From contig JAFXSH010000027.1 of assembly GCA_017525805.1 (NCBI GenBank), positions 1 to 64,000 of the forward strand: a DNA stretch of 64,000 bases. Reading direction: 5' to 3'. Both the position numbers and the translations under genes were made by a program. The DNA comes from Clostridia bacterium (GTDB taxonomy: Bacteria > Bacillota_A > Clostridia > Christensenellales > Aristaeellaceae). The notes under the pieces are model-generated. The model worked only from the letters and a program-made list of their open reading frames with translations, was not told the DNA's origin and did no database searches. Shown piece by piece: positions 60,867 through 64,000 of this stretch (its first letter is position 1; every line of letters starts with the position of its first letter).

Positions 60867-60884
60867 GTCCCGCAAAAACGGGAC
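60867..60884 (-). terminator. Intrinsic terminator after the acetyltransferase remnant
   Basis: GTCCCG pairs with CGGGAC around a 6-base loop (TTTTTG on the minus strand) and is followed by eight U residues. Confidence 0.75.
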
Positions 60885-60901
60885 CTGAACGAAAATTCAC
60901 C

Positions 60902-61178
60902 CTATATCCGTTTCGCAAAGGATACGTGCTCCTTTAATTCATTGAATCCATTCTTTTGATAGAATTCATAGGCGGGGACGGTGCTTTCCGTTTTCATACA
61001 GTCCATAGGTCAACGAGCAGCTTTGTCCGGTCAGATCATGGAGATAGGCGTTCAGGTGTTCCTGATCGGACCAATCGTCCTTCCACGGTTCCGCCGTAAA
61101 CACACTCTGAAATAATTCCTTGATAGCCTCTGTTTCCTCCGGTCCGATCCGCTTGCATTCGTACAAAGCCGTCTCCAT
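60902..61178 (-). pseudogene. GNAT acetyltransferase remnant with internal out-of-frame deletion
   Basis: The 5' part (METALYECKRIGPEETEAI, then FTAEPWKDDWSDQEHLNAYL and LTYGLYENGK) is a normal acetyltransferase N-terminus with a start at 61178. Right after ENGK the frame ends at the stop in 60966-60968, while the next frame reads STVPAYEFYQKNGFNELKEH and stops at 60902. PAYEFYxKNGF is the usual GNAT C-terminal segment, normally 60-70 residues further on. A deletion between ENG and STV, with GAAAG as possible microhomology, explains this. The intact neighbour at 61206-61658 is a different acetyltransferase. Confidence 0.65.
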
Positions 61179-61205
61179 GCTTTCCTCCGTGTATTTTCAT
61201 CCGTT

Positions 61206-61658
61206 TCACAGTTTAAGCTGCATAAAGTTGCTGTTCTTTGTAAAGCCAAAATCCGTATACAGCAAAACGCCCATATCCGAAGCGGTGATCTGCGCCGCGC
61301 CGCATCCCCTCTGCCGCGCTTCCTCTACAACCCGGGAAAGCAATTCCCGGGCGATTCCCTGCCTGCGGTAGGCTTTTTCCGTAAACATGCTGGATAAAAG
61401 GCCGATTTTTCCGCTGGGGCAGCCGAAGTACGGCGGCTTTTCCACAATGGATATTCCGCTTGTTCCAATGATCGTATCATTGTCCACAGCGATCCATGAA
61501 ATGAATGTGCCGTCAGCCATATGCCGCTGATAATAGTCCTTTAACGCCGGAACAAGGTCCATCTCCTCCTTCGCGCCTTCTTCCCGCAGCTGACGAATCC
61601 GCATTTCAATAAATGTATCCAGGTCTTCATCCGTCAGTCTTCTGTAAACGATCGCCAT
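61206..61658 (-). CDS. GNAT-family N-acetyltransferase
   Basis: 150 residues from the ATG at 61658, preceded by GGAGG with 8-base spacing. The acetyl-CoA signature is FTEKAYRRQGIARELLSRVVEEA (about 93-115), with R-R-Q-G-I-A. The C-terminus ends GVLLYTDFGFTKNSNFMQLKL, the typical GNAT strand pair. Substrate unknown. A possible -10 box TATAAT lies at 61686-61691 with only a weak -35 (TTCTTT). It lies 27 bases before the start of the decayed acetyltransferase and probably forms a unit with it. Confidence 0.87.
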   Translation of the reverse strand: MAIVYRRLTDEDLDTFIEMRIRQLREEGAKEEMDLVPALKDYYQRHMADGTFISWIAVDNDTIIGTSGISIVEKPPYFGCPSGKIGLLSSMFTEKAYRRQGIARELLSRVVEEARQRGCGAAQITASDMGVLLYTDFGFTKNSNFMQLKL

Positions 61659-61766
61659 ATGCCCGCCTCCGCATCTCGCTTTTTCATTATAAGTATACCA
61701 AATATAGGAAAGAAAAACAACGGCGCGCTGTTCCACTGTTTCGGTGAAAAGCTCGCCGCTGTGTGT

Positions 61767-63008
61767 TTACGCCGCCTCGTCCATCAATTCGGCGGTGGAA
61801 AGCATCCATTCGATATACACCCCGTAGCCCTGAGTGGGGTCATCCACAAACACGTGGGTCACCGCGCCGACGATGCGGCCATTTTGCAGGATAGGACTGC
61901 CGGACATGCCCTGCACGATGCCTCCGGTGGCGGCAAGCAGCCTGGGATCAGTCACCCTGATCACCATGCTTTTGGGGGCGGGGGACATTTGCCGAGTAAC
62001 TTGGGTGATCTCCACGGTGTATTCCTTGATCCCCTCGCCGTCGATGGTGGACAGGATGGTGGCGGGCCCCGTTTTCACCGTTTCCTGATAGCCGATGGGC
62101 AGGCCGTCGGGATACAGGGGATTGATATAGGGCGCGTCCATTTTCCCGAAAATGCCCAGGTTGGTATTCTCCTCAATATCGCCCAAGATCACCTGATCCT
62201 TGAGGAAGCTGCCCCGCAGCTCTCCCGGCGCGCCCCGCTGGCCCCGTTTCACGTCCACGATTTCCGCCTGCATGAGGGACCCCATGCGCACGGGCAGCAA
62301 ATTGCCGGTATCCGCGTCGCTGATGGCGTGGCCCAGGGCCCCGTAGGTGCCGTCGTCCGGGGAATAATAGGAAAGAGTACCCACTCCCGCCGTGCTGTCC
62401 CGCACCCACGCGCCCATACGGTACGCGCCGGAAGCGCTGTCCAGGGACGGCGTCAGGGTCACCGTGCGGCGGCTGCCGTTGCGCTGAAAGGTGAGGTTCA
62501 GCGGCGCGCCCTGGGATGCCGCCACCAGGTCCGTCAATTCCTGGGTGGTGTTCACCGTTTGGCCGTTCACATTTTCGATCACGTCTCCCGCCCGAAGACC
62601 CGCGCTTTGGGCCGGGTTTTTGCCCGCCACGTCCGATATGCCCACCACCAGCACGCCCTTGGTGGCCAGCGCCACGCCTACCGCCGCGCCGCCGGGCATG
62701 AGCCGCGTTTCCTCCCCCGCCGTCACCCGCATGCGCCCGATGGGAAACAGGCCCAGCAGGTTTACCGTCACTTCCGCGTCCACCTGTTCCCTGGCCCGCA
62801 GGGTGTTTTCCTTCCATTCCAGCCGTTCATCCTGGCTGGACAGCACAGCCGCCCCCGTATCCAAAGCATATGCCTGGCCCACCGTAAGCCGGTAAGTATC
62901 CGGCAGCGCGCGCAGCGCCTGGGCAGTGGGCGAAAAAATCATCCAAGCGGCGAGCAGCAGCAGCGCTGCCCCCGCGCTTTTGCGTATCCAGCCGAATTTT
63001 CTGTTCAT
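61767..63008 (-). CDS. spoIVB: SpoIVB sporulation signalling peptidase
   Basis: 413 residues from the ATG at 63008 (GGAGG, 7-base spacing). The N-terminus is a single membrane anchor or signal helix (AGAALLLLAAWMIFSP). A PDZ domain lies at about 115-190 (GVLVVGISDVAGKNPAQSAGLRAGDVI). The C-terminal S55 peptidase domain has the catalytic His in YGALGHAISD (about 228) and the Ser in VQGMSGSPIL (about 371). In Bacillus, SpoIVB is secreted from the forespore and activates pro-sigma-K processing. The sigma-G-like promoter at 63038-63068 fits forespore expression. Confidence 0.93.
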   Translation of the reverse strand: MNRKFGWIRKSAGAALLLLAAWMIFSPTAQALRALPDTYRLTVGQAYALDTGAAVLSSQDERLEWKENTLRAREQVDAEVTVNLLGLFPIGRMRVTAGEETRLMPGGAAVGVALATKGVLVVGISDVAGKNPAQSAGLRAGDVIENVNGQTVNTTQELTDLVAASQGAPLNLTFQRNGSRRTVTLTPSLDSASGAYRMGAWVRDSTAGVGTLSYYSPDDGTYGALGHAISDADTGNLLPVRMGSLMQAEIVDVKRGQRGAPGELRGSFLKDQVILGDIEENTNLGIFGKMDAPYINPLYPDGLPIGYQETVKTGPATILSTIDGEGIKEYTVEITQVTRQMSPAPKSMVIRVTDPRLLAATGGIVQGMSGSPILQNGRIVGAVTHVFVDDPTQGYGVYIEWMLSTAELMDEAA

Positions 63009-63037
63009 ACGCGTCCTCCGTTTTCCTTCTTCGTTCC

Positions 63038-63068
63038 CATTATGCTTGCTTTTGGGAATCCCTATGCA
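63038..63068 (-). promoter_or_regulatory. Sigma-G-like promoter of spoIVB
   Basis: On the minus strand TGCATA, 18-base spacer, CATAATG. The -35 box matches the sigma-G consensus exactly and the -10 box differs at its end. It lies about 30 bases upstream of the spoIVB ATG. Confidence 0.65.
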
Positions 63069-63136
63069 GGTAATCTTCCCGCGGGGCGGCGCTCCATGGA
63101 AGATCAGGGAGAAAATGGAGCAATCCATTTCATGTA

Positions 63137-63150
63137 GAATGTTCGTCCTT
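63137..63150 (-). promoter_or_regulatory. PurBox-like motif, distal
   Basis: On the minus strand AAGGACGAACATTC shares the CGAACATT core with the proximal box in inverted orientation; 10 of 13 positions fit the Firmicute PurBox consensus AWWWCCGAACWWT. Confidence 0.4.
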
Positions 63151-63211
63151 TTATGACCTTATTTGAAAGGCTGTCGTTTTTATATGGGTTTTTTGCCGTT
63201 AAATCCATTGA

Positions 63212-63224
63212 AAATACGAACATT
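63212..63224 (+). promoter_or_regulatory. PurBox-like motif upstream of purE
   Basis: AAATACGAACATT matches AWWWCCGAACWWT at 12 of 13 positions. Its central G lies about 77 bases before the predicted transcription start, the position at which the Lactococcus PurR activator box lies. Confidence 0.5.
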
Positions 63225-63259
63225 CACTTAAAAATGCCAAAAATAATTCAGAAATTCGC

Positions 63260-63288
63260 TTGCGCATCGTCCCCCACCATGTTATAAT
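63260..63288 (+). promoter_or_regulatory. Sigma-A promoter of purE
   Basis: TTGCGC, 17-base spacer, TATAAT, 53 bases upstream of the purE ATG. A small hairpin (TTCGCC/GGCGAA, 63297-63311) lies at the start of the leader. Confidence 0.8.
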
Positions 63289-63341
63289 GTCCATGTTTCG
63301 CCTTGGGCGAATACCCTATGAACGCAAGGAGCCGTGATCCA

Positions 63342-63827
63342 ATGAAGAAGGTTGGCATCGTCATGGGCAGCGACAGCGACCTGCCCGTGGTGGAAAAGGC
63401 GGCGGAAACGCTGAAAAGCCTCGGCGTTCCCTATGAAATGCACATCTATTCCGCCCACCGCACCCCGGCGGAAGCACGGGATTTCGCCCTGAACGCCGCG
63501 GACAGGGGCTTTGGCGCGCTGATTGCCGCGGCGGGCAAGGCCGCCCATCTGGCAGGCGCGCTGGCCGCCGGCACCGTGCTGCCGGTGATCGGCATTCCCA
63601 TCAAATCCTCCACCTTGGATGGGCTGGACGCCCTGCTCTCCACCGTGCAAATGCCCTCCGGCATCCCGGTGGCCACAGTGGCCATCGACGGGGCGCAGAA
63701 CGCCGCCCTGCTGGCCGCCCAGATCATCGCCGTGAACGATCCGGCGCTTTCCCAAAAGCTCATGGACCTGCGGAAAGCGGCGGCGGACAAAGTGCTGGAA
63801 AAAGACCGCGCGCTGCAAAACCGCTGA
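63342..63827 (+). CDS. purE: N5-carboxyaminoimidazole ribonucleotide mutase (PurE class I)
   Basis: 161 residues from the ATG at 63342, preceded by AAGGAG with 10-base spacing. Landmarks: [17 protein letters not shown] (3-19), [14 protein letters not shown] (about 40-53), [18 protein letters not shown] (about 67-84) and [33 protein letters not shown]. The class I PurE length and the SAHRTP motif imply rearrangement of N5-CAIR to CAIR in purine synthesis. Followed by purC. Confidence 0.95.
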   Translation: MKKVGIVMGSDSDLPVVEKAAETLKSLGVPYEMHIYSAHRTPAEARDFALNAADRGFGALIAAAGKAAHLAGALAAGTVLPVIGIPIKSSTLDGLDALLSTVQMPSGIPVATVAIDGAQNAALLAAQIIAVNDPALSQKLMDLRKAAADKVLEKDRALQNR

Positions 63828-63855
63828 TCAGATTAACCGAAAGGGGTATATCATC

Positions 63856-64000
63856 ATGGAAAAGACCACCCAGCTGTATGAAGGAAAAGCCAAAAAAGTA
63901 TTTGCTACCGAAAATCCCGATTTCTGCATCGTATCCTACAAGGACGACGCCACCGCCTTTAACGGCCTGAAAAAGGGCACCATCTTAGGCAAGGGCGCCA
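63856..64000 (+). CDS. purC: SAICAR synthetase PurC (3' end beyond window)
   Basis: The first 48 codons are present. The start [18 protein letters not shown] and the later [17 protein letters not shown] are the PurC N-terminal signature (ATP-binding YEGKAKKV and the KD-D-TAFNG segment). It joins aspartate to CAIR in purine synthesis. RBS AAGGGG lies 28 bases after purE, so the two are co-transcribed from the promoter at 63260-63288. Confidence 0.93.
   Translation, partial: MEKTTQLYEGKAKKVFATENPDFCIVSYKDDATAFNGLKKGTILGKGA

Noticed and set aside
61659..63137. Plus-strand 492-codon open frame antisense to spoIVB
   Set aside because: Low-complexity His/Arg/Gly antisense reading; SpoIVB PDZ and peptidase motifs are on the minus strand.

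Overview
The window reads as a chromosomal segment of a GC-rich, endospore-forming Firmicute of the Clostridia, probably gut-associated. The taxonomic clues are an alpha/beta-type small acid-soluble spore protein, a SpoIVB sporulation peptidase, three promoters with forespore sigma-G-like spacing and boxes, a minimal two-gene SufCB iron-sulfur system, and the Firmicute orders plsX-acpP-rnc-smc-ftsY and maf-mreBCD-PBP2-minD-rodA. I cannot name a genus. No rRNA, tRNA, CRISPR array, integrase or complete insertion sequence was seen.

Layout. 1-5124: a LytS-type kinase / SAPR-type response regulator operon with a membrane protein, divergent from a secreted protein, a small membrane protein and a PAP2 phosphatase. 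5125-8640: a decayed ORF, O-acetylhomoserine sulfhydrylase and a secreted orphan. 8647-16497 (minus strand): a multi-PAS GGDEF/EAL protein, sufB, sufC, a methyltransferase, a spore protein and a DUF624 membrane protein. 16752-16937: a candidate structured RNA. 16970-21909: a second kinase/regulator pair, again divergent from secreted and membrane proteins. 22074-25634: a PhoB/PhoR-like pair with a membrane diguanylate cyclase. 25779-26820: a small DUF1540 operon divergent from queT with a structured leader. 26950-33537: fatty-acid, RNase III, SMC and FtsY housekeeping genes. 33602-37817: glycoside hydrolases ending in a scar of truncated genes. 37990-42270: an acetyltransferase, a hydrolase, a Mur ligase and D-Ala-D-Ala ligase. 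42521-51324: the cell-shape cluster. 51331-57559: a LysR regulator, a GH2 enzyme and glycogen phosphorylase. 57773-64000: a decayed nucleotidyltransferase, feoAB with its Cys-rich partner, an acetyltransferase remnant and an intact acetyltransferase, spoIVB, and purE-purC, which runs off the right edge.

How it fits together. The core is cell-envelope growth and division (Ddl, Mur ligase, MreBCD, PBP2, RodA, MinD, SMC, FtsY), lipid precursor synthesis (PlsX, ACP) and sporulation. Around it sit signalling units: two parallel modules in which a LytS-like kinase and a SAPR-like regulator face genes for secreted and membrane proteins, and two c-di-GMP proteins. Three accessory genes show internal deletions or truncations (37.0-37.8 kb, 57.8-58.2 kb, 60.9-61.2 kb), suggesting deletion-driven decay. 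A family of about 90-105 bp terminal-inverted-repeat elements occurs three times between genes.

Main leads for novelty are the paired kinase/secreted-protein modules, the RNA at 16.8 kb, the forespore-promoter set that includes a DUF1540 operon, the queT leader, and the short inverted-repeat element family. All functional statements come from reading motifs by eye; no database search was run.
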